A stretch of DNA of 64,000 nucleotides. Source: Agriterribacter humi. GTDB lineage: Bacteria > Bacteroidota > Bacteroidia > Chitinophagales > Chitinophagaceae. Positions within the stretch are counted from its first letter, which is position 1. Each line of letters starts with the position of its first letter. Both the position numbers and the translations under genes were made by a program. Below, in pieces: positions 36,411-46,110 of the stretch. The notes beneath the pieces were generated by a model. That model searched no databases. It saw nothing but the letters and a program-made list of their open reading frames with translations, and was not told the DNA's origin. The stretch covers positions 1 to 64,000 of the forward strand of contig NZ_VOHQ01000002.1 of assembly GCF_009192765.1 (NCBI RefSeq), in the 5' to 3' direction.

Positions 36411-38063
36411 ATGATAAAGCAATTTTCTATAAAACAGGTATGCTGCTTCATGTTGTTATTGGGTGCATTATACTCGTGTAATAAAGATAAGGCGATTGAC
36501 GTAGTACCGAGAGACAGGTTTTCCGATGCCACTGTGTGGACTGATAAGGGTGCCAGTGACCTTTTTCTGAATGATATTTATCTTCAGCTTCCCGATGGTA
36601 ATAACTGGTACGACCCGTTTGACAACTGGTCTGATAATGCTATGTGTGGCTTTAGCTGGCCCAGTTCAAGAAACTCTGCCCAGCAGGCTGTATACACGCC
36701 ATCTACCTTAACTTTTGGCGATATAGGCAATTGTTTTGAATGGGGTTCGCGGTATGCCAATATCAGGAAATGTAATGTGTTTATTGAAAAAGTAACCGCA
36801 TCGGAGCTTGATGAGGAGTATAAAAAGCTGAGACTGGCGGAGGCGAGGTTTTTGCGGGCATATTATTATCATCAGTTATGGATGAGCTATGGGGGTGTGC
36901 CGCTCATTACAGAAGTATTGAACAGGGCTGAACAGGGAGATGATATTTTTAAAGCAAGAAATACATTTGACGAAACGCTGAATTTTATTACCAGCGAATG
37001 TGCTGCTGCTTATACCGATCTGCCGGTTTCTCCGGAATCTGGAAGGGCATCAAAAGGAGCTGCCCTGGCCTTAAAGGGCTGGTGCGAATTATTTGCACAT
37101 AAGTACACAGAATCCGCTGCCACAAATAAGCAGATCATGGATGAACTGGGCTATGAATTACACCCGGACTATGCCGAATTTTTTCTTACCAAAGGCAATG
37201 AAAGTAAAGAAAGTATATTTTACAGGGAATACATTCCACGTGTTCGCGGTGGTAAACTGGAAGGATACCTGGGACCTACCTTTACCAAGGATGGAGCTGA
37301 AACAAGCTGGGGAGGCGTTAGTCCTACGCAGGAACTGGTGGACGATTATGCAATGGATAATGGAAAAATAATTTCCGATCCCACTTCTGGGTATAATCCG
37401 CAAGACCCTTATAAGAACAGGGAAAAAAGATTTTATCAATCCATTGTTTATGATAATACATTTTGGTATAACGATATTATTTTAACCCGGCAGGGTGTGG
37501 GAAGTAAAAATGAAATTGATCTGGCAGATAAGGACGATGCGAGCCAGACAGGATATTACATGCGTAAAAGGCTAAGCGATAAAATTACTTTAGGAGCAGA
37601 TAACTGGGATGGTGCAAGCAGCCCGCAGAATTATTCTTATTTCAGGTATGGAGAAATACTGCTGAACTATGCTGAAGCGCAAAATGAAGCAGCAGGGCCG
37701 GATGAATCGGTATACGAAGCAGTAAGAAAAATACGGGACAGAAGTGAGTTGCCTCCCTTGCCCGCAGGGTTGAGCCAGGAAGATATGAGACAGGCCATAC
37801 GAAGGGAAAGAAGAGTGGAGCTTGCCTTTGAAGATAAACGCTGGTGGGACCTGATACGATGGAATATCGCCCATATTAACCTGAATAAACCATTGCATGG
37901 CATATCCATAAAAGAAAGTGGAGGGGTACTTACCTACACGCCAGTGCCTGTTGTTGGGGGCGACAGGAAATTTGATGCTTCTAAAAATTATCTTTTCCCG
38001 GTACCACAAACCATGATAGATAAGAATAAACTGCTTGAACAGAATCCCGGCTATCCGCAATAG
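36411..38063 (+). CDS. SusD/RagB family outer membrane glycan-binding lipoprotein
   Basis: The 550-residue protein has a lipoprotein signal ending at LYSC (Cys about residue 23) and the SusD fold. Helical repeats include RLAEARFLRAYYYHQLWMSY and GAALALKGWCELFAHKYTES. The C-terminal signature includes FRYGEILLNYAEAQNEA and RRERRVELAFEDKRWWDLIR. It caps the SusC barrel at the cell surface and captures the ligand. A terminator follows 90 bp after the stop codon. Confidence 0.96.
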   Translation: MIKQFSIKQVCCFMLLLGALYSCNKDKAIDVVPRDRFSDATVWTDKGASDLFLNDIYLQLPDGNNWYDPFDNWSDNAMCGFSWPSSRNSAQQAVYTPSTLTFGDIGNCFEWGSRYANIRKCNVFIEKVTASELDEEYKKLRLAEARFLRAYYYHQLWMSYGGVPLITEVLNRAEQGDDIFKARNTFDETLNFITSECAAAYTDLPVSPESGRASKGAALALKGWCELFAHKYTESAATNKQIMDELGYELHPDYAEFFLTKGNESKESIFYREYIPRVRGGKLEGYLGPTFTKDGAETSWGGVSPTQELVDDYAMDNGKIISDPTSGYNPQDPYKNREKRFYQSIVYDNTFWYNDIILTRQGVGSKNEIDLADKDDASQTGYYMRKRLSDKITLGADNWDGASSPQNYSYFRYGEILLNYAEAQNEAAGPDESVYEAVRKIRDRSELPPLPAGLSQEDMRQAIRRERRVELAFEDKRWWDLIRWNIAHINLNKPLHGISIKESGGVLTYTPVPVVGGDRKFDASKNYLFPVPQTMIDKNKLLEQNPGYPQ

Positions 38064-38154
38064 TATGTATGAAACTATAATAACCGGTTTGGTGGGGTAA
38101 CAGACAACCGGGCGAAAAGAATATAAAAGCTTTTACCGTTAGTTTTGGAATATA

Positions 38155-38190
38155 AAAATCCTCTGGTTTTCATCAGGGGATTTTATTTTG
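38155..38190 (+). terminator. Rho-independent terminator after susD
   Basis: AAAATCCTCTG (38,155-38,165) pairs with CAGGGGATTTT (38,174-38,184), one G-T pair included, and a T-rich tract follows. It divides susCD from the FG-GAP lipoprotein gene or lowers its expression. Confidence 0.8.
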
Positions 38191-38217
38191 TAAGTTTAAG
38201 CTTAACCAATAATTGAT

Positions 38218-41200
38218 ATGCCCTGTTTATTTTTTTGCAGAGAATTGAAATACACGCTTCTTTTTACAATACTTGGTATAGTATACGGAGGGTGCACAAA
38301 TATGAGCGATAATGCCTCAAAAGAAAAAGCAGGCGCAACCCTTTTTACACTTCTTGATGCAGCTCATACAGGAATTTCCTTTAATGATTCACTCACCGAA
38401 ACGCTTAATACCAATGTATTGATGTACGAATACTTTTATAATGGTGGCGGTGTTGCGGCAGGTGATCTGAATAATGACGGGCTGGATGATATTTATTTTA
38501 CTGCAAATATGATGGACAATCAATTGTACCTGAATAAAGGGAATATGCAGTTTGAGAATATTACAGGACCGGCAGGAGTAGCCGGAAGACCGGGACCATG
38601 GAAAACCGGAACTACTTTCGTGGATATCAATGGCGATAATAAGCTGGACATTTATTTGTGTTATTCAGGTAAGATATCCGCCGAAAAAAGAGTGCCCCAG
38701 CTTTTTATTAACCAGGGAAATGATGAAAATAATATTCCTTATTTTAAGGATGAGGCGGCGCAATACGGGCTCACTGATCCTGCATACAGCAGCCACGTAG
38801 TTTTTTTTGATTACGATAAAGACGGCGACCTGGACCTGCTGCAGTTGAATCATACTCCCAAACCTTTGACTAATCTCGATAATGCCCGTATAGCATCATT
38901 ACTTGAAGAGCAAAGCAATGAAGCCGGTACAAGGCTGTTAAGAAATGACGATGATCATTTTGTAGATGTAACAAAAACATCGGGCATACAAAATACAGTG
39001 TTTAGCTACAACCTTGGAGCAGGTGTGGCCGACATTAATCATGATGGATGGACTGATATTTATATTTCCAATGATTACCTGGTTGCTGACTACCTGTACA
39101 TCAATAATGGGGATGGAACCTTTTCTGATCATTTGGGTAAAAGTATAAGGCATACCTCGCAATTTTCTATGGGTAATGATGTTGCGGATGTTAACAATGA
39201 CGGGCTTGCGGATATATTTACTTTAGATATGCTGCCTGAAGATAACCTTCGTCAAAAATTATTATTTGCACCTGATAATTATGAAGAATTTGATATGATC
39301 GTTCGCTCGGGCCTGCATCACCAGTATATGCGCAATATGCTGCAGTTGAATAATGGAGATGGAACCTTTAGCGAGATCGGCCAGTTGTCGGGGATATCCA
39401 ATACAGACTGGAGCTGGGCGCCACTCTTTGCCGATTATGACAATGACGGATGGAAGGATTTATTCGTTACCAATGGTTATGTACGCGATTACACCAATAT
39501 GGATTTCCTGAAATACATGAGTGGGGTTCTTAAAGACAGACGAGGGGATGTATACAGGCAAAACCTTTTTGACCTGGTAAAACAAATACCTTCATCAAAT
39601 GTGGTGAACTGTATCTTCAGGAATAATGGCGACCGGCCTGCCGGACAGGCAGGCCTTTCATTCAGCAATATGGGTAAACAATGGGGCTTTACTGTTCCCT
39701 CTAATAGTAACGGGGCTGCATATGCAGATCTCGATAGTGATGGCGACCTGGATATTATAGTCAATAATATCAATAAACCCGCTTTTGTATACAGGAATGA
39801 TATTAATGAGCAACAGGAAAATCATTACCTGCAGGTAAAGCTGGAAGGCGACGGCAAAAATACCCTGGGGTTGGGCGCCAAAATAACACTTTACGGCAAT
39901 GGTAGAAAGCAATACCTGGAGCAAATGCCGGCAAGAGGTTTTCAATCATCGGTTTCACCCGTTTTACATTTCGGGTTAGGTAAAGAAGTTACTATTGATT
40001 CACTGCAGGTAAGCTGGTTAAGCGGCAGACAACAATTATTCAGGAATGTTAAGCCAGACCAAATAGTAACGGTTAAAGAAAAAGATGCGGTTGCTGCTGA
40101 TCATCATAGAACAATTCCTGTTCCGCTTTTTGGGGAAGTTAAATCCCCGGTTGCTTACCGGCACATGGAAAATAATATCAACGATTTTAAAAGACAACCA
40201 TTATTAATAAACCCACTTTCTTTTTCGGGACCCTGCCTGGTAAAAGCAGATGTTAATAAGGATGGACTGGAGGATGTATTTGCCGGAGGTGGAAATGGCG
40301 GAACGGCAGCCTTATATATTCAACAAAAAAGTGGTGCGTTTATACTAAAATCCCGGCAGGCTTTTTTAGATGATAAATTATGCGAAGATGCGGATGCCCT
40401 TTTTTTTGATGCCAATGCAGATGGTGCGCCTGATTTGTATGTAGTGAGCGGCGGGTATCATAATTATCTTCCGGAAGATCCTTTACTACAGGACAGGTTA
40501 TATTTAAATGATGGTAATGGCAATTTTACCAAGACACGAAATGCTTTACCTCAAATGTATGTGAGTAAGAGTTGCGCCCGTTCGGCAGATATTAATGGTG
40601 ACGGGTTTGAGGATTTGTTTATTGGGGGTAGGGTAATACCAGGCAGGTATCCTGAAACGCCTGCAAGCTCTATTCTTATTAATGACGGGAAAGGCTACTT
40701 TAGCGACAAAACAAATGAAATAGCGCCTGCTTTACAAAAGGCGGGTATGATAACAGATGCCGCATGGATAGATTTGAATGGCGATAAAAGAATGGACCTG
40801 GTTGTTGTGGGAGAATGGATGCCGGTAAGTATTTATATCAATAACAATGGCAGGCTCGAAAATCAGACAAAAAATTATATAGACAAAGAATACAGCGGAT
40901 GGTGGAATAAAATACTTACAGGCGATTTTAATAAAGATGGTAAACCCGACCTGGTTATAGGTAATATGGGATTAAATACGCAATGCAGGGCAAGTGATGA
41001 TGAACCTGCGGAACTCCTGTATAAGGATTTTGATAATAATGGCTCTGTTGATCCTATACTGTGCTTTTATATACAAAATAAAACATACCCTTATGTTACA
41101 AGAGATGAATTGCTTGGCCAGATAAGTACGATGAGAACCCGGTTTAACGATTATAAAAGTTATGCAGGAGCAACATTGAACGAGATATTTACCGGTGACG

Positions 41201-41589
41201 AAATGAAAGATATGGGTCATCTGCAGGCAAATCATCTGCAAACAAGTTATTTTGAAAGCGCTGCGGATGGAAAGTTTCATATAAAGCCATTACCCTTACA
41301 GGTGCAGTTTTCTCCTGTATATACTATTACTCCTCTCGATTTTAATAAAGATGGAAATGAAGACCTGTTGTTTTGTGGAAATATCAATTTCGCCCGTTTA
41401 CGGTTTGGAAAATACGATGCCAGTTACGGGTTGCTTCTGCAAGGCGATGGTAAAGGTAATTTTACATATATCAATCAGCAGCAATCGGGTTTTCACCTGC
41501 AGGGAGATGTGAGAAGCGTGCTTGGTTTAAATGACATATTATTATTTGGTATCAATCAACAGCAACTAAAAGCGTATAAAAGAAAATAA
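38218..41589 (+). CDS. FG-GAP/VCBS repeat lipoprotein with UnbV/ASPIC domain
   Basis: The 1,123-residue protein has a lipoprotein signal ending at YGGC (Cys about residue 26) and many FG-GAP/VCBS beta-propeller repeats with calcium-loop-like motifs such as DLNNDGLDDIYF, DYDKDGDLDLLQ and DINHDGWTDIYI. An ASPIC/UnbV domain follows at about residues 540-620 (LGLGAKITLYGNGRKQYLEQ), then a second propeller. Such proteins often sit next to SusC/D pairs in Bacteroidota; their role is probably surface glycan or protein binding. At 39,634 a 21 bp palindrome adds RPAGQAG in frame between NNGD and LSFSN, where relatives continue directly. Confidence 0.9.
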   Translation: MPCLFFCRELKYTLLFTILGIVYGGCTNMSDNASKEKAGATLFTLLDAAHTGISFNDSLTETLNTNVLMYEYFYNGGGVAAGDLNNDGLDDIYFTANMMDNQLYLNKGNMQFENITGPAGVAGRPGPWKTGTTFVDINGDNKLDIYLCYSGKISAEKRVPQLFINQGNDENNIPYFKDEAAQYGLTDPAYSSHVVFFDYDKDGDLDLLQLNHTPKPLTNLDNARIASLLEEQSNEAGTRLLRNDDDHFVDVTKTSGIQNTVFSYNLGAGVADINHDGWTDIYISNDYLVADYLYINNGDGTFSDHLGKSIRHTSQFSMGNDVADVNNDGLADIFTLDMLPEDNLRQKLLFAPDNYEEFDMIVRSGLHHQYMRNMLQLNNGDGTFSEIGQLSGISNTDWSWAPLFADYDNDGWKDLFVTNGYVRDYTNMDFLKYMSGVLKDRRGDVYRQNLFDLVKQIPSSNVVNCIFRNNGDRPAGQAGLSFSNMGKQWGFTVPSNSNGAAYADLDSDGDLDIIVNNINKPAFVYRNDINEQQENHYLQVKLEGDGKNTLGLGAKITLYGNGRKQYLEQMPARGFQSSVSPVLHFGLGKEVTIDSLQVSWLSGRQQLFRNVKPDQIVTVKEKDAVAADHHRTIPVPLFGEVKSPVAYRHMENNINDFKRQPLLINPLSFSGPCLVKADVNKDGLEDVFAGGGNGGTAALYIQQKSGAFILKSRQAFLDDKLCEDADALFFDANADGAPDLYVVSGGYHNYLPEDPLLQDRLYLNDGNGNFTKTRNALPQMYVSKSCARSADINGDGFEDLFIGGRVIPGRYPETPASSILINDGKGYFSDKTNEIAPALQKAGMITDAAWIDLNGDKRMDLVVVGEWMPVSIYINNNGRLENQTKNYIDKEYSGWWNKILTGDFNKDGKPDLVIGNMGLNTQCRASDDEPAELLYKDFDNNGSVDPILCFYIQNKTYPYVTRDELLGQISTMRTRFNDYKSYAGATLNEIFTGDEMKDMGHLQANHLQTSYFESAADGKFHIKPLPLQVQFSPVYTITPLDFNKDGNEDLLFCGNINFARLRFGKYDASYGLLLQGDGKGNFTYINQQQSGFHLQGDVRSVLGLNDILLFGINQQQLKAYKRK
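39635..39655. repeat. GC-rich palindromic repeat, copy 3 (in frame inside the FG-GAP gene)
   Basis: Perfect 8 bp arms GGCCTGCC (39,635-39,642) and GGCAGGCC (39,648-39,655) around GGACA. The insert is 21 bp, keeps the frame and codes Arg-Pro-Ala-Gly-Gln-Ala-Gly. Confidence 0.85.
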
Positions 41590-41654
41590 GTAAAAAAATC
41601 CATCATTTTCCAATTATTGTACATTGGACAGCAATCTTTAAAAGAGGAAATTTG
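41590..41654 (+). promoter_or_regulatory. Predicted AraC-regulon promoter of the PSCyt operon
   Basis: GTAAAAAAA precedes TCCATCATTTTCCA (from 41,599). TTG at 41,624-41,626 is the -33 element and GAAATTTG (41,647-41,654) the -7 element, again 48 bp after the box start and 20 bp after TTG. About 40 bp here are nearly identical to the copy at 28,217. Confidence 0.75.
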
Positions 41655-41769
41655 GAATAGTAAATAATGTGGCATTTATTATCAGTCCCTTGTGGAATGG
41701 ATTGATTATTATATATTTCATTTTTTAAATTTCGTACCTTACATTTTATACTGAACGTGTTTTTCCATC

Positions 41770-44532
41770 ATGAAAATAAAAATCAACAAAAAACTATTCC
41801 TAATTACCGGCACACTCGTTGCGGCCCTTATTGTTACCACCAGTCTTATTGGTCACAAAACGGTTGACTATAACACGGAAGTAAAGCCCCTGTTCAATAA
41901 AAAGTGCATCACCTGTCATGGCGGGGTAAAAAAGGAATCCGGGTTCAGCGTATTATTCCGCTCCGAAGCATTGGCTAAAGCAGAAAGTGGTAAACTGGCG
42001 ATTATTCCGGGCGATCCCGATAACAGCGAGATGATCCGCAGGATTACCAGTAAAGATCCGGAAGAAAGAATGCCTTACGAGCATGCTCCTTTAAGCTCCG
42101 AAGAAATTGATATGCTCCGGCAATGGATTAAAGAAGGAGCGCATTGGGGCGACCACTGGGCGTATGTGGCAGTAAAACCTGTAGAGGTACCAGATGCGGC
42201 TTCTGGATTTTGGGGTTTTCTGTCGGGGAAAAATGAATGGGTTAAAAATGATATTGATCATTTTATTTACAATCAACTAAAACTACAGCAACTGGAACCA
42301 TCTGCCGTGGCGGATAAACCTGCACTTTTACGAAGGGTGAGTCTTGACATTACCGGCGTTCCTCCATCGGATGATCTTGCACAAAAATTCTTGAATGATA
42401 ACAGTGATGATGCTTATGAAAAGTTGGTAGATGAACTTTTGGCTTCACCTCAATATGGTGAAAAATGGACGTCTATGTGGCTGGATTTGGCCCGCTATGC
42501 CGACAGCAAAGGATATGAAAAAGATGGTTACCGTTCTATATGGCGTTACCGCGACTGGCTGATCAAAGCATTTAACAGCGATATGCCTTACGACCAGTTT
42601 TTAACCCAACAGCTTGCAGGTGATCTGATGCCGGGTGCTACCGATGAACAATTTATTGCCACCGCGTTTAACCGCAATTCCATGACAAATGATGAAGGTG
42701 GTACAGACGATGAAGAATTTAGGACTGCAGCCGTAATTGACCGGGTAAATACCACATGGGAAACCCTGCTCAGTACAACCTTTGCCTGTGTGCAATGCCA
42801 TAGCCATCCTTATGATCCCTTTAAGCATGATGACTATTATAAATTCATGGCTTTTTTTAACAATACAAGGGATGAAGATGTGACAGGTGATTACCCGCAG
42901 TTGAGGGAATTTGATATTGAAGACAGTGTTAAACTTGAAAGATTAAAGCAATGGCTGGCACAGCATGCAGCTAAGGAAGAATCAGATAAAGTTATTCGCT
43001 TTCTTAAAACATGGCAGCCTGCTGTTAATGCACACCTTGCCGATCAATTGGTGAACAGTGCGGTTTCGGATACCAGGCTGGCACTCAGAAATAATGCGGT
43101 TAGCCGTTTACCCGGGATTGACCTTACCAGTAAAAATGTATTGCGTTATCGCTATACTTCCGGAATTGATAAGGGCAAATGGACAATTCATTTAGATAGT
43201 CCCGGCGGACCTGTGCTGGCATCCACTGTTATTCCCGCATCGCAGGGATGGAATGTAGGCCGGGTTGATCTTAATACAGTTAGTGGCGTACACGACCTGT
43301 ATTTTACATACAACAATCCCACTGTTGAAAAAACGAATGAAAATACCCTGGCTTATTTTGACTGGTTTTATTTTGCCTCATCTTTCCCGGGCAGGGAAGC
43401 ACCCGGATACGATAGTGCCTATGCCTGGTTTAACGATCTGATCACCACTTCCGCTTCTACCATTACACCTGTATTGATGGAGAACCCACCTGATATGTTT
43501 CGCTCCACCCATGTATTTGAAAGGGGCAACTGGATGGTGAAAGGCGATGAAGTGCAGGCGGATGTACCTCATTCACTCAACCCACTGCCCAAAGGAGCAC
43601 CGCGCAACCGCCTCGGCCTGGCGATGTGGATGACAGATAAAAAAAATCCGCTTACATCAAGAACCATTGTAAACCGGATATGGGAGCAGCTCATGGGGCA
43701 GGGGATTGCCGAAACGCTGGAAGATCTGGGCTCCCAGGGTATTGAGCCCACGCATCGGTTATTGTTGGACTGGCTTTCGGGACAACTGATGAATGAATAC
43801 AACTGGAGCCTGAAAAAACTGGTCAAAACCATTGTAATGTCGGCTACCTACCGGCAGGATTCTAAAGTAACACCTGAAATACTGGAAAAAGATCCTTTTA
43901 ATAAATATTATGCACGTGGGCCACGGATAAGGCTATCCGCAGAACAAATAAGAGATCAGGCCCTGGCACTGTCTGGATTATTAAGTCCGAAAATGTATGG
44001 TGAAAGTGTAATGCCTTACCAGCCGCCGGGTATATGGCTGTCTCCTTATGATGGTAATGTATGGGAAAAAAGCACCGGGGAAGATCAATACCGGCGTGCA
44101 GTATATACGTACTGGAAGCGTACTGCCCCTTATCCTACGATGCTTAGTTTTGATGGCGTGGCGCGTGAAGTATGTGTTGCCAGGCGAATACGAACCAACA
44201 CACCCTTACAGGCTTTGGCCACTTTAAATGACGAGGGCTTTATTGAAATGGCGCGGCATTTTGCGGCAAGAATGGAAAAAGAAGGCGGCGGTAATGTGCA
44301 GCAACAGATCAGCAAAGGATATGAACTGGCGATGTTTCGGCCCATCAGCAAAGAAAAGCTGGAACCTTTAATGAATTTATATCAGCAGGCATTACAGCAA
44401 TTTAAGAAAGATGCAACGAAGACATGCGAAATGATTGGTGCAAACAGGGAGCACAACACCCCTGAAAAAGCAGCGCTGATTGTAGTGGCAAATGCTATGC
44501 TTAACTTAGATGAATTTGTTACGAAGAATTGA
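41770..44532 (+). CDS. PSCyt1/DUF1549/DUF1553 protein (Planctomycete-type cytochrome)
   Basis: The 920-residue protein begins with a membrane anchor or signal (to about residue 30). A PSCyt1 haem-binding segment with CITCH follows (KPLFNKKCITCHGG), then a DUF1549-type domain (LLRRVSLDITGVPPSDD, WTSMWLDLARYADSKGYEKD) containing a second CxxCH in CVQCHSHPYDPFKHDDYY, and a DUF1553 domain (NPLTSRTIVNRIWEQLMGQG, MSATYRQDS, LALSGLLSPKMYG). Such proteins are frequent in Planctomycetota, Verrucomicrobiota and Bacteroidota polysaccharide loci but lack a proven function. Its DUF1501 partner starts 6 bp later. Periplasmic electron transfer during sugar oxidation is my inference. Confidence 0.92.
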   Translation: MKIKINKKLFLITGTLVAALIVTTSLIGHKTVDYNTEVKPLFNKKCITCHGGVKKESGFSVLFRSEALAKAESGKLAIIPGDPDNSEMIRRITSKDPEERMPYEHAPLSSEEIDMLRQWIKEGAHWGDHWAYVAVKPVEVPDAASGFWGFLSGKNEWVKNDIDHFIYNQLKLQQLEPSAVADKPALLRRVSLDITGVPPSDDLAQKFLNDNSDDAYEKLVDELLASPQYGEKWTSMWLDLARYADSKGYEKDGYRSIWRYRDWLIKAFNSDMPYDQFLTQQLAGDLMPGATDEQFIATAFNRNSMTNDEGGTDDEEFRTAAVIDRVNTTWETLLSTTFACVQCHSHPYDPFKHDDYYKFMAFFNNTRDEDVTGDYPQLREFDIEDSVKLERLKQWLAQHAAKEESDKVIRFLKTWQPAVNAHLADQLVNSAVSDTRLALRNNAVSRLPGIDLTSKNVLRYRYTSGIDKGKWTIHLDSPGGPVLASTVIPASQGWNVGRVDLNTVSGVHDLYFTYNNPTVEKTNENTLAYFDWFYFASSFPGREAPGYDSAYAWFNDLITTSASTITPVLMENPPDMFRSTHVFERGNWMVKGDEVQADVPHSLNPLPKGAPRNRLGLAMWMTDKKNPLTSRTIVNRIWEQLMGQGIAETLEDLGSQGIEPTHRLLLDWLSGQLMNEYNWSLKKLVKTIVMSATYRQDSKVTPEILEKDPFNKYYARGPRIRLSAEQIRDQALALSGLLSPKMYGESVMPYQPPGIWLSPYDGNVWEKSTGEDQYRRAVYTYWKRTAPYPTMLSFDGVAREVCVARRIRTNTPLQALATLNDEGFIEMARHFAARMEKEGGGNVQQQISKGYELAMFRPISKEKLEPLMNLYQQALQQFKKDATKTCEMIGANREHNTPEKAALIVVANAMLNLDEFVTKN

Positions 44533-44538
44533 TAAAAT

Positions 44539-46050
44539 ATGACTCAAAAAGAATTGCATAACCAGCGGCTGATTAATGAGGCCAATCATGAAACCCTGCG
44601 TTTTGTAACACGCAGGCATTTTTTAAAAGACAGCATTACCGGTTTGGGCGCCATGGCGTTTGGATCATTATTAAGCGGTTGCGATTTCTGGGGTTCAAAA
44701 GGAGCGGGATTGAATGCTTTTGACAGTAATAATCCATTAGCGGCACATCCTCCTATGTTTCCCGGAAAAGCAAAATCCGTGATCTATCTGCATATGGCAG
44801 GCGCCCCATCGCAATTGGAAATGTTTGATTACAAACCTGATCTTATGAAATTAGACGGGTTGGAATGTCCGCAATCTTTGCTGGAAGGAAAACGCTTTGC
44901 ATTTATAAGAGGTGTACCTAAAATGCTGGGGCCGCAGGCGCATTTTGAGCAACGCGGACAAAGCGGGGCATGGGTATCGGATCATTTACCGCATTTTGCA
45001 ACAGTGGCCGATGAAGTGAGTTTTTTAAAAGCTGTTAAAACAGACCAGTTTAATCATGCACCTGCGCAACTGCTCATGCATACAGGTGGCGCACGTTTAG
45101 GACGGCCGAGCATGGGTTCATGGGTAAGTTATGGTTTGGGAACAGAGAACAGTAACCTGCCTGGCTTTGTTGTGCTTACTTCGGGTGGTAAAAATCCTGA
45201 TGCCGGAAAAAGTGTATGGGGCAGCGGTTTCCTGCCTTCCGTTTACCAGGGTGTGCAATGCCGCTCCGAAGGGGATCCTGTACTTTTTATTAATAACCCT
45301 GAAGGAATAGATAAAGACATTCGCAAAGCATCTATTGACGCGATCAACAAAGTAAACCAGCAATCGTACGAAGAGTTTAAAGATCCTGAAATATTATCGC
45401 GGATATCTCAATATGAGATGGCTTATAAAATGCAGATGTCGGTACCGGAAGCAATGGATATCAGTGACGAACCGGAGTATATACATGAGATGTACGGTAC
45501 CAAACCGGGCCGCACAAGTTTTGCCAACAATGTGTTACTGGCAAGGAAATTAGTGGAGAAAGGCGTACGGTATGTGCAACTGTTCGATTGGGGATGGGAT
45601 TCGCATGGAACAAGCCCCGCCGATTGCTTAGAAATAGGATTGATCAACAAATGCCGCTCCATAGACCGGCCCATAACCGCCTTATTGCTCGATCTTAAAC
45701 AAAGAGGCCTGCTGGATGAAACATTGGTGGTATGGGGCGGAGAGTTTGGCCGCACACCTATGCAGGAAAACAGGGATGGTAAGGAAATGCCTTTCAAGGG
45801 AAGGGATCACCACGCCGAAGCATTTACGATGTGGATGGCAGGGGGCGGTATAAAAAAAGGTGTCAGCTATGGAGAAACAGATGAGATCGGTTATAGTGCC
45901 AGGAGCGGAAAGGTAGAGCCCAATGATATACAGGCTACCGTATTGAACCAGTTGGGGTTTGATCATGAAAAATTTGTTTACCAGTTCCAGGGACGGCCAT
46001 TCCGTTTAACCGATGTAAGCGGGAGGGTGATAAGCGAAATTGTAGCATAG
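44539..46050 (+). CDS. DUF1501 domain protein
   Basis: The 503-residue protein begins with a Tat-like signal (TRRHFLKDSITGLGAMAFGS) and shows the DUF1501 sulfatase/phosphatase-like fold: KSVIYLHMAGAPSQLEMFDYKP near the start, LFDWGWDSHG and VVWGGEFGRTPMQ, and GRDHHAEAFTMWMAGGGIKKG near the end. DUF1501 genes nearly always lie next to DUF1549/DUF1553 genes, as here. The biochemical role is unknown. Confidence 0.92.
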   Translation: MTQKELHNQRLINEANHETLRFVTRRHFLKDSITGLGAMAFGSLLSGCDFWGSKGAGLNAFDSNNPLAAHPPMFPGKAKSVIYLHMAGAPSQLEMFDYKPDLMKLDGLECPQSLLEGKRFAFIRGVPKMLGPQAHFEQRGQSGAWVSDHLPHFATVADEVSFLKAVKTDQFNHAPAQLLMHTGGARLGRPSMGSWVSYGLGTENSNLPGFVVLTSGGKNPDAGKSVWGSGFLPSVYQGVQCRSEGDPVLFINNPEGIDKDIRKASIDAINKVNQQSYEEFKDPEILSRISQYEMAYKMQMSVPEAMDISDEPEYIHEMYGTKPGRTSFANNVLLARKLVEKGVRYVQLFDWGWDSHGTSPADCLEIGLINKCRSIDRPITALLLDLKQRGLLDETLVVWGGEFGRTPMQENRDGKEMPFKGRDHHAEAFTMWMAGGGIKKGVSYGETDEIGYSARSGKVEPNDIQATVLNQLGFDHEKFVYQFQGRPFRLTDVSGRVISEIVA

Positions 46051-46067
46051 AACTATTGAACTGTATT

Positions 46068-46108
46068 GCTTGTCACTCATCACTTACTACTTATCACTTA
46101 CCACTATT
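46068..46108. repeat. Intergenic word repeat (CACTTACTAC type)
   Basis: The words tcactcatcac, ttactacttatcac and ttaccac fill the gap before the start codon at 46,111. They show that a TTG start at 46,066 for the next gene would encode repeat, not protein. Confidence 0.65.
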
Positions 46109-46110
46109 GT

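Noticed and set aside
46066-46110. TTG start for the TIM barrel gene
   Set aside because: These 15 codons are word repeat; the ATG at 46,111 gives a normal signal sequence.
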